Shown one piece after another: positions 53,158 to 62,387 of a stretch of 64,000 bases of DNA. Made by a program: the position numbers and the translations under genes. The stretch lies in assembly GCF_011067745.1 (NCBI RefSeq), contig NZ_JAAMPJ010000015.1:92281-156280 (forward strand), given 5' to 3'. Source of the stretch: Lentzea alba. Lineage in GTDB: Bacteria; Actinomycetota; Actinomycetes; Mycobacteriales; Pseudonocardiaceae. Numbering within the stretch: position 1 is the stretch's first letter; each line of letters opens with the position of its first letter. The notes under the pieces were generated by a model. It was given only the letters and a program-made list of their open reading frames with translations, was not told the DNA's origin and did not search any database.

Positions 53158-53505
53158 TCAGCCCTTGCCGGTGTTCACCACGCAGAACAAGTTGCCCTCG
53201 GTGTCGGCCAGCACGGTGAAAGCGGCATCGGGCGGATAGGTCCAGGGAACGCGTCGGGCGCCGAGAGCGAGGAGTCTTTCGACCTCGGCACGCTGTTCGT
53301 CTTCGTCGGCCGTGTGCAGGTCGAAGTGCATTCGGTCGCTGTCGTCCAGTGCGATGGGTTGGCCGTGGCCGTCCTTCGGGACGAGGACGGGCGTCTCGTC
53401 GCCGATCGGGCCGTCGCGCAGTTCGTAGCCGAGGGCTTCAGCCCAGAACTTGGCCGCTCGGTGTACGTCCGCGACATGGACGACGACGGTTCCGATGTGC
53501 ACCAT
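53158..53505 (-). CDS. VOC/glyoxalase-fold protein
   Basis: The 115-residue protein has a single VOC module (HIGTVVVHVADVHRAAKFWA, EALGYELRDG, MHFDLHTADEDEQRAEVERL, FTVLADTEGNLFCVVNTG). It is likely a metal-dependent lyase, dioxygenase relative or antibiotic-binding protein. The domain alone does not tell which. The start at 53505 is where the VOC fold begins. Just upstream lies an integrase fragment, so the native promoter may be lost. Confidence 0.8.
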   Translation of the reverse strand: MVHIGTVVVHVADVHRAAKFWAEALGYELRDGPIGDETPVLVPKDGHGQPIALDDSDRMHFDLHTADEDEQRAEVERLLALGARRVPWTYPPDAAFTVLADTEGNLFCVVNTGKG

Positions 53506-53527
53506 CGGACCATCATCGGGCGTCCCC

Positions 53528-53600
53528 GCAACGAGCACCGAACTCACCGATCACTCGCCGCCGCAGCACCCTTGCACCGCCTCTCACGACCCGCGAACCG
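53528..53600 (+). mobile_element. rve-integrase C-terminal scrap
   Basis: It encodes NEHRTHRSLAAAAPLHRLSR. This is the same conserved block as at 4968 and 49785, in a third variant. Fewer than 25 codons remain. Confidence 0.55.
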
Positions 53601-53633
53601 GATGAGGCGCGGTCGGGTCACGTTGACGGCCTC

Positions 53634-55172
53634 TTACCCACGGAGCAACCGTTTCTCGCCCTCGGGAACGACGAACCGAGCGTGCGGCGTGACGGACACC
53701 TTGGCGAAGTCCGGCTCGGTTGTGCTGGACAGCTGCATGAACTCGGCGGTCAGCTGGGTGCTGGTCGCTGTGCAGCGGATGTAGCCGCGCCGGTCGTGCA
53801 GGTACTTGACGTGCGGCAGGTGGTCGGGGAGGCCGGGTTCCGGATCGGTCGGGTCCGCAGAGGGGCCGCCGCTGGAGACCGAGGTCGTCACCAGCTCGAC
53901 GCCGATGTGCGCGCTGTCCGGGGCGTACGGGTTCGCCAGGAGGTCCGCGGCCCAGTGCCGGTGCACGTCGCCGGTCAGGAGCACCGGGTTGGGCACCCCC
54001 CGCTCCACCCAACCCGCGCTGATGCGGCTGCGCTGCGGCCTGTAGCCGTCCCAGGAGTCGTCGCCGTCGCAGGTGTTCGGGTTGCGATCGCGGTCCCGGT
54101 CGGCGAAGAACACCTGCTGTCCGAGGAAGTCCCACGTTGCCGGGTGCGTGGCCAGGCCGTCGAGCAGCCACTGCTCCTGGTTCGAGCTGATCATGCGGCG
54201 AGTGCCGTCGTTGCAGTCGGGAGTCGACTGCGGGGAGCGGTACTGGCGGGTGTCGAGCATGTGGAAGCGGGCAAGCGAGCCCCAGCCGAGCCGGCGGTGC
54301 ATGGTCATGGCGCCACCCTGCGGCTTCTGCGCGGCCCGCACGGGCATGTTTTCGTACCAGGCCTGGAAGGCCTGCGCCCGCTGGGTTGCCGAGGGCGTCG
54401 AGTTGTTCCAGTTGTTCTTCACCTCGTGGTCGTCGAACACCACGACCCACGGCGCCGCGGCGTGTGCGGCGCGCAGCGCCGGGTCGGTCCGGTGCTGCGC
54501 GTAGCGCAACCGGTACTCGGCCAGCGTGTCGACGACGTCGGTGCCCCAGTCGACGTACTCGCGGACGTTGGTCGTCTTGTTGGTGGAGAACTCGTAGATG
54601 TAGTCACCGAGGAACAGCACAAGATCGGGGTTGTCGTTGGCGATCTGCCGGTAGGCGTGGAACCATGCCTCCTCCCAGTGTGCACAGGACGCGACAGCGA
54701 ACCGCAGCTGGTTGGGCAGGACGCCCTGGCCGGGCGCCGTGCGGGTACGCCCGGTCGGCGACAGGTACGAGGGCGCGGTGTCGGTGCGGAACCGGTAGTA
54801 GTAGAACCGGCTGTGGTCGAGACCGCTCAGCTCGACGTGCACGCTGTGCGCGCTCGCCGGGGTGGCGGTGGTGGTGCCCGAGGCCACGATGGTGGCGAAG
54901 TTGCCGTCAGTGGCCACCTGCCACTGCACGTCGACGTTGGACGACGGCATCCCGCCGCGTCCGTCGGGGTTCAGCGGCGCCGGTGCGAGCCGGGTCCACA
55001 GCACGAAGCCATCGGCCGACGGGTCACCCGATGCCACACCGAGCTGGAAAGGGTCGTGCGGCAGCGAGGTTGCGGTCGCACGCACACCCGTCGCGCCAGC
55101 GGAGGGAAGGGCGATCGAACTGGCCACGGCGGCCCCGCCGAGGATGAAGGTACGTCGATGGACGTTGCGCAT
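53634..55172 (-). CDS. phoD: Secreted PhoD-family alkaline phosphatase/phosphodiesterase
   Basis: The 512-residue enzyme has a twin-arginine signal (VHRRTFILGGAAVASSIALP). The PhoD N-domain follows (LGVASGDPSADGFVLWTRLA), then the metallophosphatase core with SCAHWEEAWFHAYRQIANDN, LVLFLGDYIYEF, VVFDDHEVKNNWNNS, NQEQWLLDGL, FADRDRDRNP and LLTGDVHRHWAADL. It should release phosphate from phosphodiesters such as teichoic acids, using iron and calcium. It is nine bases upstream of a small secreted-protein gene in reading order reversed, so the two could share a transcript. Confidence 0.92.
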   Translation of the reverse strand: MRNVHRRTFILGGAAVASSIALPSAGATGVRATATSLPHDPFQLGVASGDPSADGFVLWTRLAPAPLNPDGRGGMPSSNVDVQWQVATDGNFATIVASGTTTATPASAHSVHVELSGLDHSRFYYYRFRTDTAPSYLSPTGRTRTAPGQGVLPNQLRFAVASCAHWEEAWFHAYRQIANDNPDLVLFLGDYIYEFSTNKTTNVREYVDWGTDVVDTLAEYRLRYAQHRTDPALRAAHAAAPWVVVFDDHEVKNNWNNSTPSATQRAQAFQAWYENMPVRAAQKPQGGAMTMHRRLGWGSLARFHMLDTRQYRSPQSTPDCNDGTRRMISSNQEQWLLDGLATHPATWDFLGQQVFFADRDRDRNPNTCDGDDSWDGYRPQRSRISAGWVERGVPNPVLLTGDVHRHWAADLLANPYAPDSAHIGVELVTTSVSSGGPSADPTDPEPGLPDHLPHVKYLHDRRGYIRCTATSTQLTAEFMQLSSTTEPDFAKVSVTPHARFVVPEGEKRLLRG

Positions 55173-55181
55173 GGCTTCCCC

Positions 55182-55595
55182 TTACGCGTAGTCGGTGACA
55201 CCGTCGCTGCACGTGTCCCGGAAGATCTCCCCGGCCGAGCCGATGCAGACCTTGTAGAAGATCCAGTCCCCCTCGGGGATGTCGCCGGTCGGCGCTTTGA
55301 CGTCCGGCCCCGCTGAGCCTTCCCGGTTCCACGCCTCGAACGGCCCGGTGCCGTCACTGCGCCACCACTGCACGACCGCCGGGAATCCGTCGGCGAAGCG
55401 GTCGTCGACCATGAGGTGGTCGCCGTAGGACATGAAGTACGCGAGCCCGGCGCAGCCCTCGTACTTGGTGGTGCCGTCGGTGTTGAGCACCCGCTTGCTG
55501 CAGGTGGCCGTGTCCGCCGATGCCGCCTGCGGAGCGACGATCCCGAGCACACCCACCACGACCGCCGTGAATGCCAACCGAGCACGCTTTCTCAT
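55182..55595 (-). CDS. Small secreted protein of unknown function
   Basis: The 137-residue product has a signal peptide at 1-28 (MRKRARLAFTAVVVGVLGIV, cleaved after ASA) and about 109 mature residues with four cysteines (TATCSKR, YEGCAGLAY, KVCIGSAG, RDTCSDG). The four-cysteine pattern and the YFMSYGDHLMVDDRFADGFP stretch resemble small secreted actinomycete proteins of no known role. GAGGAG precedes the ATG at 55595. It lies directly upstream of phoD. Confidence 0.75.
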   Translation of the reverse strand: MRKRARLAFTAVVVGVLGIVAPQAASADTATCSKRVLNTDGTTKYEGCAGLAYFMSYGDHLMVDDRFADGFPAVVQWWRSDGTGPFEAWNREGSAGPDVKAPTGDIPEGDWIFYKVCIGSAGEIFRDTCSDGVTDYA

Positions 55596-56041
55596 GGACC
55601 TCTCCTCTACGGAATGCCCACGTTGCCGGGCATCGAGGCAGGGCGTGCGCCCGGATTTCGCCGATATGTCGCCGAAAGCGGCGACGTATCGGCAAGGGCT
55701 GACAGTCCCGGCCGATAGCTTCCCAGGACAGCGCAAGGTCGCGTGTCGGGTGTTCACCTGACATCGCGGCAGGCAGAGTGTCCTAGTTGTTCGTCGGCAT
55801 GAACGGGTGGTCTTCGGTGTTCTGGGACGGCAGGCGCGGTGTGGTTGCCAGCGTGCTCACGACCGGTTTGCTGATGACGGGAGTGCCTGCCGGTTCCGTT
55901 GCGGCGGGAACCGGCACGGCCACCCAAACTCGACATCGGTGTCCCCACTGCGGCGTTGGAGTACCAGCAGATCTTGTGCCGCTCGAAAAGTCGTTACCGC
56001 AGTGTGGCAACGCCTCTCTCCCAGGCTGAGAGCATGCTCGG
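55596..56041. other. 446-bp interval with one weak ORF
   Basis: A rightward 80-codon frame (55787-56029) has a hydrophobic N-terminal run (VVASVLTTGLLMTGVPAG) and a CPHCG pair. It has no ribosome site and no family match. I do not call it a gene. Nothing else was recognised. Confidence 0.3.
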
Positions 56042-56995
56042 GTGATCGTGTCTCTGCTGTACAAGGTGACATGGAAGATGCTGTCCGCCGCGTCGGTGCT
56101 GCTCCGCGGTGAGGCGGCGAAGGATGCGGAGCTGCTTGTGCTGCGGCACGAGAACACCGTGCTCCGTCGGCAGCTGGCCGGCCCGGTCCGCTACGAGCCA
56201 GCGGACCGATTCTGGTTCGCGGCCCTGTCCAGGCTGATACCTCGTTCGCGCTGGCGCGAGGTTTTCTCAGTCACGCCCGGCACGGTGCTGGGCTGGCATC
56301 GCAGGTTCATCGCCTGGAAGTGGGACTACACCACGCGACGACGCACCGGACGTCCACCCAGCCGAGCAGCAATCAAGGCAATCGTGCTGCGGCTCGCAGC
56401 AGAGAACCCGCGGTGGGGGACATCGACGGATCCAGGGCGAGCTGGCTCGACTCGGCCACCGGATCGCCGCCTCGACCGTCTGGGAGATCTTGAACGCCGC
56501 GGGAATCGGCCCGGTACCACGTAGATCCGGCCCATCCTGGCGCGAATTTCTCTCCGCCCAAGCAGAGGGCATCATCGCTGCAGACTTCGTCCACATCGAC
56601 ACCTCACTCGGCACACGCCTGTGCGCCTTGGTGTTCCTCGAACACGGCACCAGACGCCTGCACACCACCGGCGTGACTACCCACCCGACGCAGGCCTGGG
56701 CTGTTCAGCAAGCCAGGAACCTCGCCACCGACCTCGGGACGCGGATGGAGTCCCTGCGCTTCCTGCTACGCGACCGCGACGGCAAATGCGGCAAGACGTT
56801 CGACACTGTCTTCGAGGCCGAGGAACTGCGGGTGATCACAAGTGCGCCTCAAGCGCCCCGGATGAATGCACACTGCGAACGGGCCATCGGCACTCTGCGA
56901 CGCGAACTGCTCGACCACGTCCTGATCACCAGCGAAGCCCACGCACGGCACGTCCTCAAGGCCTACCAAGAGCACTACAACCGACACAGACCCAT
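56042..56995 (+). mobile_element. rve-integrase transposase, frameshifted and 3'-truncated
   Basis: The GTG at 56042 opens VIVSLLYKVTWKMLSAASVL and then AAKDAELLVLRHENTVLRRQ. A frameshift near 56413 separates ENPRWG from HRRIQGELARLGHRIAASTV. The DDE core follows: AADFVHIDTSLGTRLCALVF (D), LLRDRDGKCGKTFDTVFEAE (D), MNAHCERAIGTLRRELLDHV (E). Homology stops at EHYNRHRP near 56995, where the antisense XRE gene ends. The element is therefore non-autonomous. An N-terminal relative is at 32610. Confidence 0.8.
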
Positions 56996-58315
56996 ACTGT
57001 CGAGCAGTTCTGCGAATCTGCTGCCCAGGCGGGTGCGGAGCCTGCTGAGTTCGTGGCGGATGGGGGTGGCCGGAGCCGATGTCACCGCCGCCATCACCGG
57101 CCGTGCGAGCTCCACGGCGGCGTCGAGGTCGCCTCGGCACGCGTGGCTGTCGGCCAGGCGCAGGGTCAGCATGAGCCTGCTGCCGTGCATCCGGGCGGGC
57201 ACGTTCGCCAGTGATGTCTCCGCGTGCATCACCGCGCGGTCGGCGATCACCGATCGGCCGGTGACCTCTGCCAGGTCGCGCAGTCCGCCGGCCAGGTGCG
57301 AGGCGATGTAGGTCGCGCCCGCCGCTCCGATCAGCCACGGCGCCTCGATGCGGTCCCGGCCGTCAAACTGGTCGACAGCTCGTTGCGCGGCCCTCGACAA
57401 CCTGGAGAACTCCCGATGGTCACCGAGCATGGCGTGCGCGCGGGCCTGGATCAGTTGCGCGTGCACGCCCGTCCACAGGCGGCTGGGGTCCACCGCGGAC
57501 GCGGCGGCGCTGTAGTCGAGCGCGGTCGCCGCGTCGCCTTCGATCATGGCGAGCACGCCCATGCTGCTCAGCGCCTCACAGGCCGTTGCGACGCCACCGG
57601 AAGCCAGCGCCCACTCGACGCCGCGGTGCAGCCATGTCATGGCAATTCCGTGCTGCCCTCGTTTCACCCGGAGCCATCCGGCCAGGTCGGCGTACCTGGC
57701 GGCGAGTTGTAGCAGGCCGTTCGCGTGGACGCCCCGCGCCATCGGCACCAGGGTCGTGAGGGTGCGCAACGCCCGTTCGACAGGAACAGCGAGGTCACCG
57801 GCGACTTCGCTGATGTCGGCGTCGAGGTAGGTCGTCAGCAGCGCGGCGAATCCGTGCAGTGTCTCGGCACCCACGGTGAGCCCATCGACACCGGGCACCT
57901 CCGCGAGGCCGCCGGGCACCGGCGCCGCGCAGCCGTTGATGCCGTGCGAGGGGCAGGTGACGCCGAACGCCGGCAACCGGACGTACCGGGTGAGCGAGGG
58001 CCGAAGCTGGTCAGCACCATGTGGTGCTCGGGGCAACGGGACCGAGGCCTCCCCGGCGGAGGCGACGAGTCCAGCGCACAGCCGCGCACGGATCCTCGTC
58101 GCCACGGCGAGCAGCGAGCCGCCCGCTGCCAGCAGATCGTCGGCCTTGTCGGCGAACGCGATCCGCGGCTCCCGTGCGCCGCTCTCGATCTTGGAGACGT
58201 AGGAGTGGTGATAGCCGAGGCGCGCAGCCAGCTGGACCTGAGTGAGACCTGCCTGCTCACGCAGGCGGCGCAGTTCCTGCCCGAACTCGTTCCGGCCTGA
58301 TTCCTCGTGCGTCAT
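56975..58315 (-). CDS. XRE-family regulator with TPR-like C-terminal domain, 3' end altered
   Basis: The 446-residue protein has an HTH in residues 10-65 (LRRLREQAGLTQVQLAARLG, YHHSYVSKIESGAREPRIAF). A roughly 380-residue helical region follows with repeats such as AIEG/ADL/ALDYSAAASAVDP and RLWTGVHAQLIQARAHAMLG, the layout of actinomycete developmental or antibiotic-cluster regulators. The last residues SMGLCRL are encoded by transposase sequence, so the natural end was probably removed by the insertion. The ATG at 58315 is set by the HTH. Upstream codons extend without a ribosome site. Confidence 0.82.
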   Translation of the reverse strand: MTHEESGRNEFGQELRRLREQAGLTQVQLAARLGYHHSYVSKIESGAREPRIAFADKADDLLAAGGSLLAVATRIRARLCAGLVASAGEASVPLPRAPHGADQLRPSLTRYVRLPAFGVTCPSHGINGCAAPVPGGLAEVPGVDGLTVGAETLHGFAALLTTYLDADISEVAGDLAVPVERALRTLTTLVPMARGVHANGLLQLAARYADLAGWLRVKRGQHGIAMTWLHRGVEWALASGGVATACEALSSMGVLAMIEGDAATALDYSAAASAVDPSRLWTGVHAQLIQARAHAMLGDHREFSRLSRAAQRAVDQFDGRDRIEAPWLIGAAGATYIASHLAGGLRDLAEVTGRSVIADRAVMHAETSLANVPARMHGSRLMLTLRLADSHACRGDLDAAVELARPVMAAVTSAPATPIRHELSRLRTRLGSRFAELLDSMGLCRL

Positions 58316-58800
58316 CGCCTGCCACTCCCACGCTTCGTTCGGACGCCGGACGCGGAAGGCAGCTGTGGTCGCGTCCGGCGCCGTGAACGCTACGACGGCT
58401 CTCGTCGCGTTGTCAGCAAGCTGGCAGTGAATTGATAGGCGACACCATTGTTCGAGTCGAATTTCGACGATTCCTCGATGCCCGTGAGGATCGCTGCGTC
58501 TCGGTCGGCCGGGTCGCACGGCCAGGCCGGCAGGAACTTGAGTCGCCAGGGTGTCCGGGAAGCTCCTGGGGCACGGTAGTGGCGCACCGCAAAGGCGCGC
58601 AACATGCTCACGAGTCTGTTCTGTTTGGACTGTCAGGTGGTGATGTGCCAGGAAGTCGCGGTCGTGGTTGTCGAACACTGTGGTCGACCGCGCGACTTTG
58701 ACAGTTCTTGACAACCGCGTTCCGCGGCGTCGGCGTGCCTCCTCGTGCTCATACGGTGATCCTTTGCCCTGTGCAGCACGTTGTTGAGGAGATCCGAGCG
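58316..58800. other. 485-bp divergent intergenic region, no gene seen
   Basis: It lies between the XRE start and the GH16 start. Two TTGACA boxes (58698-58703 and 58708-58713) are possible -35 elements for GH16. No clear -10 follows either. No operator-like palindrome was found. Confidence 0.4.
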
Positions 58801-59661
58801 ATGATGAACGCACGCCCAGGCATCCGGCGCTTCAGCAGAGTCGCCGCGATTTGGCCGCTCGTGGCCGCAGCCTTCGTGGGCACCGCCCAGCCCGCCGTCG
58901 CGGCTGACGTTCCTCCGAACCCCGTGCAGAAGCCCGGTTGGATCCTCGATCGGCACGACGAGTTCAACGGTTCGCTCGACAGCAATCTGTGGATCACCAA
59001 CTACCTCGAGTCGCGGACGCCGGAGTGGCGATCCAGGGCGCGGTACGGGTTCCGCAACAACGCGCTGGTGCTGCGGATCGACAACGACCAGCCGACGTAC
59101 TACGCGGGCGGCGACAAGATGAAGGTCTCCAGCATCCAGACGGGGCAGAAGACCGGGCTGCACAAGGGTTCGCCCCAGGACCACACGATCCCGACGATCT
59201 GGAAGTACGCGCCCAAGTACGGATACTTCGAGATTCGCGGGAGGACGTCCGCGCGCAGCGGCCTGCACGCCGCGTTCTGGACGGTGGGCAAGCAGGACAC
59301 GCCGTCCCAGAGTGCCGAGATCGATATCATGGAACACCCAGGGCGGACTCCCCGGAACTTCAACTTCAACCTGTTCAAGTGGTCGGACCCGAACATCACC
59401 CAGGTCACCCAGTCGGTCGGGACGTCGTTCGACCTCGCGGGTGGGATGCACATCTACGCGCTCGAGTGGACGCCCACCCAGATCAAGCTGTACGTCGACA
59501 ACCGGCTGACCAGGACGGTCAACCAGTCGCCGGCCTACGCCTCAGGATTCCTGCTGGGCATCTACGAGAACGCCGGGTGGACGGGGAACGTGGATCCCAA
59601 CGACCCGCGGCCGAAGGAGTTCGTCGTGGACTACTTCCGCGCCTACCGCAAGGCCAGCTGA
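58801..59661 (+). CDS. Secreted GH16 beta-glucanase
   Basis: The 286-residue secreted enzyme has a signal peptide at 1-34 (ending PAVAAD). The GH16 jelly-roll shows WILDRHDEFNGSLDSNLWIT, YGYFEIRGRTSARSGLHAAF, the catalytic EIDIMEHPG (two Glu around Asp), HIYALEWTPTQIKLYVDNRL and EFVVDYFRAYRK. It is likely active on beta-1,3/1,4-glucans or laminarin. Agarase-like specificity is less likely. There is no binding module. The ATG at 58801 has GAGGAG seven bases upstream, and an adjacent second ATG is possible. A perfect hairpin terminator follows. Confidence 0.92.
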   Translation: MMNARPGIRRFSRVAAIWPLVAAAFVGTAQPAVAADVPPNPVQKPGWILDRHDEFNGSLDSNLWITNYLESRTPEWRSRARYGFRNNALVLRIDNDQPTYYAGGDKMKVSSIQTGQKTGLHKGSPQDHTIPTIWKYAPKYGYFEIRGRTSARSGLHAAFWTVGKQDTPSQSAEIDIMEHPGRTPRNFNFNLFKWSDPNITQVTQSVGTSFDLAGGMHIYALEWTPTQIKLYVDNRLTRTVNQSPAYASGFLLGIYENAGWTGNVDPNDPRPKEFVVDYFRAYRKAS

Positions 59662-59684
59662 TCCTCGGCTGCGTGACGGCGGCC

Positions 59685-59717
59685 GGAGTGCGCGGTCCAC
59701 AGGAGACCGCGCACTCC
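59685..59717 (+). terminator. 13-bp-stem terminator of GH16
   Basis: GGAGTGCGCGGTC (59685-59697) and GACCGCGCACTCC (59705-59717) pair perfectly with a 7-base loop, 24 bases past the GH16 stop. Confidence 0.7.
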
Positions 59718-59762
59718 GATGGCCGGCAGGAATCCAGGTGACGACACCCCGACCTCGCGGAG

Positions 59763-59944
59763 TCACGCCTTCACCGCCCCGGCCGTCAGCCCTTCCAGCA
59801 ACTGCTTGCGCAGCAGGAAGAACACCAGCAGCTGATCGGCGTCGTCGAGCGGGACCCGCACGCGCCCAGCGCGCCCACGGCCGCGGCACCCAGCGTGCCG
59901 CGCAGCAGCGCACGCCTGGTGAACAGGTTTCCCGGCGTGCTCAC
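59763..59944 (-). pseudogene. Deletion scar joining a sugar-binding lipoprotein start to a permease end
   Basis: From the GTG at 59944 the frame reads VSTPGNLFTRRALLRGTLGA, AAVGALGACGS, a twin-arginine lipoprotein signal with lipobox Cys. It then breaks. About 10 codons later, in another frame, comes LLVFFLLRKQLLEGLTAGAV followed by KA-stop, the typical C-terminus of a MalG-type permease. Everything between (most of a binding protein, a permease and most of a second permease) is deleted. The GTG overlaps the GH35 stop (GTGA). Confidence 0.75.
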
Positions 59945-62262
59945 CACAGCTGCACCCGAGCGCGACGCACCAGCCGGACCGAGTCGACCTGGGCGGTGTC
60001 CAGCGCGGCTTTGTACTGAGCGCGCACCGAATGGTCCACGTACACCGTGCTTTCCGCTGCGCGGGGCAGGATCCTGATCTCGACGCCGTGCTCCACCACT
60101 TGATCGGCGAAGCGGCGCAGGCCGATCTCCCACTCGGGGCCGTACCAGAAGTGGTCGGTCACGAGCCGTCCTCCGACGTACGCGCGGGCCACGTCTCCGG
60201 TGTAGCCGAGCGCCAGCAGGACTTCGTCTTCGCCGTGCAGCGCTTGGGCGGGCACGTCGACGTGGAAGACGGCGGCGTGCTCGAAGTCCTCGTCCAGCGG
60301 TGCCGAAGCCCGATGCTGGGCACCACCCGTCCTGGCGGGCGGTGCCTGCGCCTTGGCGCGCACCGGTTCAAGCACCGGTTCGTGCGAGGTCCGTGGCACG
60401 GTGAGGCGGACCTGGGTGAACGCGCCGCGCGGCTCCCCGGTGACCTGCTCGGGCGCGGGCAGGAAGGACACGTCGAGGTGGTCCGCGGTCGTCTCCACCC
60501 ATGCCACGTTCCCGTCCACCACCAGGGGTTCGTCGCAGAGCACCAGCGTGTCGACCCCGGCCAGGGAAACGCGTTGCAACCGCAGGCCGTTCTCCTCGTC
60601 CAGCACCAGCAGTCGCGCCACTTCGCCTTCGGGGGTGGTGGCGGTGACCACGGCGCCCGGTCCGGGATGGGCGACCGTGACCACGCCCCGGTCGTCGATC
60701 GGGGCGCCGGCCACCCAGGTCCCCGCGGGCAGGGCGAACTGCGGGGTGATGCCCGCGGTGGCGACGAACACGGCCGTGGGCACGCCGTCCCAGGTGAACC
60801 GGCCCACCGGCAGCGCGCTGGCCCAGACCAGCTCGACCTGGCCGACGCGATAGTCGATCGGCCAGGCGAAGTGGGCCTCGGACGAGATCGTCACGCCGCC
60901 GGCGGGCATCCGCACGACTCGGCTGCCGAGTGTGATCTCGAAGCGCACGTCGTGGTGGTCGGGCAGCTGCTCGTGCGGCTGGTGGTTGTTGACGAACAGG
61001 AACGCCGGACCGCCGCTCCACCGCACCGACCAGCGCGGAGTGCGCCGGTCGTCCAGGCTCGACGGCTGCTCGTCGGGCAGGTGCAGCTCGGCGGGAGCGA
61101 GGTCGGCGCCGCAGTCGCGCAGGAACAGGTGCTGGAGTCGCAGCGCCGCGAACGAAGGCCGCACCTGCCCGTACTCGCCCAGCGGCGCCTGGAAGTCGTA
61201 GTTCACCACCGGCAGGTCGTTGGGATAGCCGGTGGCGTGCGACTCCTGGTTAGTGGTCGCGAGGTCCAGCCGTTGGGAACAGCCGTGGTAGAGGTAGTAG
61301 CCCTGCCACGCCGACCCGCTCGCGAGCTTGGCCAGCGCCAGGGCCGACACGTCGGCGGCCGGGACGAGCGGGCGGCGGTGGTAGGCGATGGCCATGCCGC
61401 CGCCCAGTTCGCACGTCGCGTAGGGGTAGCGCGTGTCGTCCGGACCGCTGCCCGCCGGTGCGGTGGTGCGCAGGTCGGCGCCGATGGCGTGGTCGTCCCG
61501 GATCGGGGTGGGGAAGTAGTGCCGGCGCACCTCGCGCGCCCACCCGTCGGTGGCGTCCTCCCAGAACGCCTCGGGGTAGCCGCCGTAGAGGGGGAGCACG
61601 ACGTCGGGCGGGAGTTGCGCGGCACCCCAGCCGGTCGCCGTCCACAGTGGAGCGTTGACGCCTGCTTCTTCGGCGAGTGCGCGCAACGTGGCCAGGTGAC
61701 CGGGCTGGTCGTACAGCTCGTTCTCCACCTGCACCGCGACGACCGGGCCGCCGTCACCCCACCACAACCCGGCCAACTGCTCGGCGATCGCCGCGTAGTA
61801 GGGCCGCACCAGCGTGAGATAGGCAGGGTCGTCGGTGCGCGGCGTGCAGTCCACATCGGACAGCCAGTCGGGGAAACCGCCGTTGCGGCACTCGCCGTGC
61901 GACCACGGGCCGAGGCGCACCGACACGGCGAGGCCGAGCTCGGCGCACAGCTCGACGAATCGCCGTATGTCGCGGTTGCCGTCGAAGCGGTAGTGCTTGC
62001 GGATCTCCTCGTGGTGGTTCCAGAACAGGTAGGTGGCGACGAGGTCGATCCCGCCAGCCCTCATCAACAGCAGCTCGCGCCGCCACAGCGACTCGGGGAA
62101 GCGGCTGAAGTGGAACTCGCCCATCACGGGCAGCCAAGGCCGTCCGTCCCGGCTCAGCGTCCGGCTGTCCACCCGCACCGGCCTGGCGTCGCCGGGAGCG
62201 GTGCCCATCGGCAGGTGTCCCATCAGCGGTGGGGCGGGATCGTGGGCGTGCAGCGAGAGCAT
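59941..62262 (-). CDS. GH35 beta-galactosidase
   Basis: A 773-residue, apparently cytoplasmic enzyme (no signal peptide). It shows the GH35 start VDSRTLSRDGRPWLPVMGEF and HFSRFPESLWRRELLLMRAG, NIDL-type YLFWNHHEE, SVRLGPWSHGECRNGGFPDW, the acid/base Glu in VVAVQVENELYDQPG and the nucleophile region YPYATCELGGGMAIAYHRRP. Then beta-sandwich domains follow. AGGAG lies five bases ahead of the ATG at 62262. It was the first gene of an operon with the deleted sugar importer and is divergent from the FadR-type regulator. The product probably splits beta-galactosides taken up by that lost importer. Confidence 0.9.
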   Translation of the reverse strand: MLSLHAHDPAPPLMGHLPMGTAPGDARPVRVDSRTLSRDGRPWLPVMGEFHFSRFPESLWRRELLLMRAGGIDLVATYLFWNHHEEIRKHYRFDGNRDIRRFVELCAELGLAVSVRLGPWSHGECRNGGFPDWLSDVDCTPRTDDPAYLTLVRPYYAAIAEQLAGLWWGDGGPVVAVQVENELYDQPGHLATLRALAEEAGVNAPLWTATGWGAAQLPPDVVLPLYGGYPEAFWEDATDGWAREVRRHYFPTPIRDDHAIGADLRTTAPAGSGPDDTRYPYATCELGGGMAIAYHRRPLVPAADVSALALAKLASGSAWQGYYLYHGCSQRLDLATTNQESHATGYPNDLPVVNYDFQAPLGEYGQVRPSFAALRLQHLFLRDCGADLAPAELHLPDEQPSSLDDRRTPRWSVRWSGGPAFLFVNNHQPHEQLPDHHDVRFEITLGSRVVRMPAGGVTISSEAHFAWPIDYRVGQVELVWASALPVGRFTWDGVPTAVFVATAGITPQFALPAGTWVAGAPIDDRGVVTVAHPGPGAVVTATTPEGEVARLLVLDEENGLRLQRVSLAGVDTLVLCDEPLVVDGNVAWVETTADHLDVSFLPAPEQVTGEPRGAFTQVRLTVPRTSHEPVLEPVRAKAQAPPARTGGAQHRASAPLDEDFEHAAVFHVDVPAQALHGEDEVLLALGYTGDVARAYVGGRLVTDHFWYGPEWEIGLRRFADQVVEHGVEIRILPRAAESTVYVDHSVRAQYKAALDTAQVDSVRLVRRARVQLW

Positions 62263-62329
62263 GTGCGCTCCTGAACTCCTGTGGTCAGCGGCGGGGTTCA
62301 TCGTGGGCAGCGACCACTCCCGTGTCAAG

Positions 62330-62343
62330 AATTATTCATAATT
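62330..62343. promoter_or_regulatory. AATTAT-TC-ATAATT palindrome between GH35 and the GntR regulator
   Basis: A perfect 6-bp inverted repeat with a two-base centre lies in the 125-bp divergent gap, in an AT-rich patch that stands out here. It fits a FadR/GntR-type operator covering both promoters. Confidence 0.55.
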
Positions 62344-62387
62344 AATGACGACCGGCTAAGCTGGCGGCCATCACAGCGGGAGGCAAC

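Noticed and set aside
53349-55316. Rightward frame of 655 codons
   Set aside because: Antisense to the PhoD gene, which has full family motifs and a Tat signal.
55787-56029. 80-codon secreted-looking ORF with CPHCG
   Set aside because: There is no ribosome site, no cleavable signal end and no family resemblance, and it lies next to a transposase start. Kept only as a note.
60031-62274. Rightward frame of 747 codons
   Set aside because: Antisense to the GH35 gene. There is no recognisable domain.
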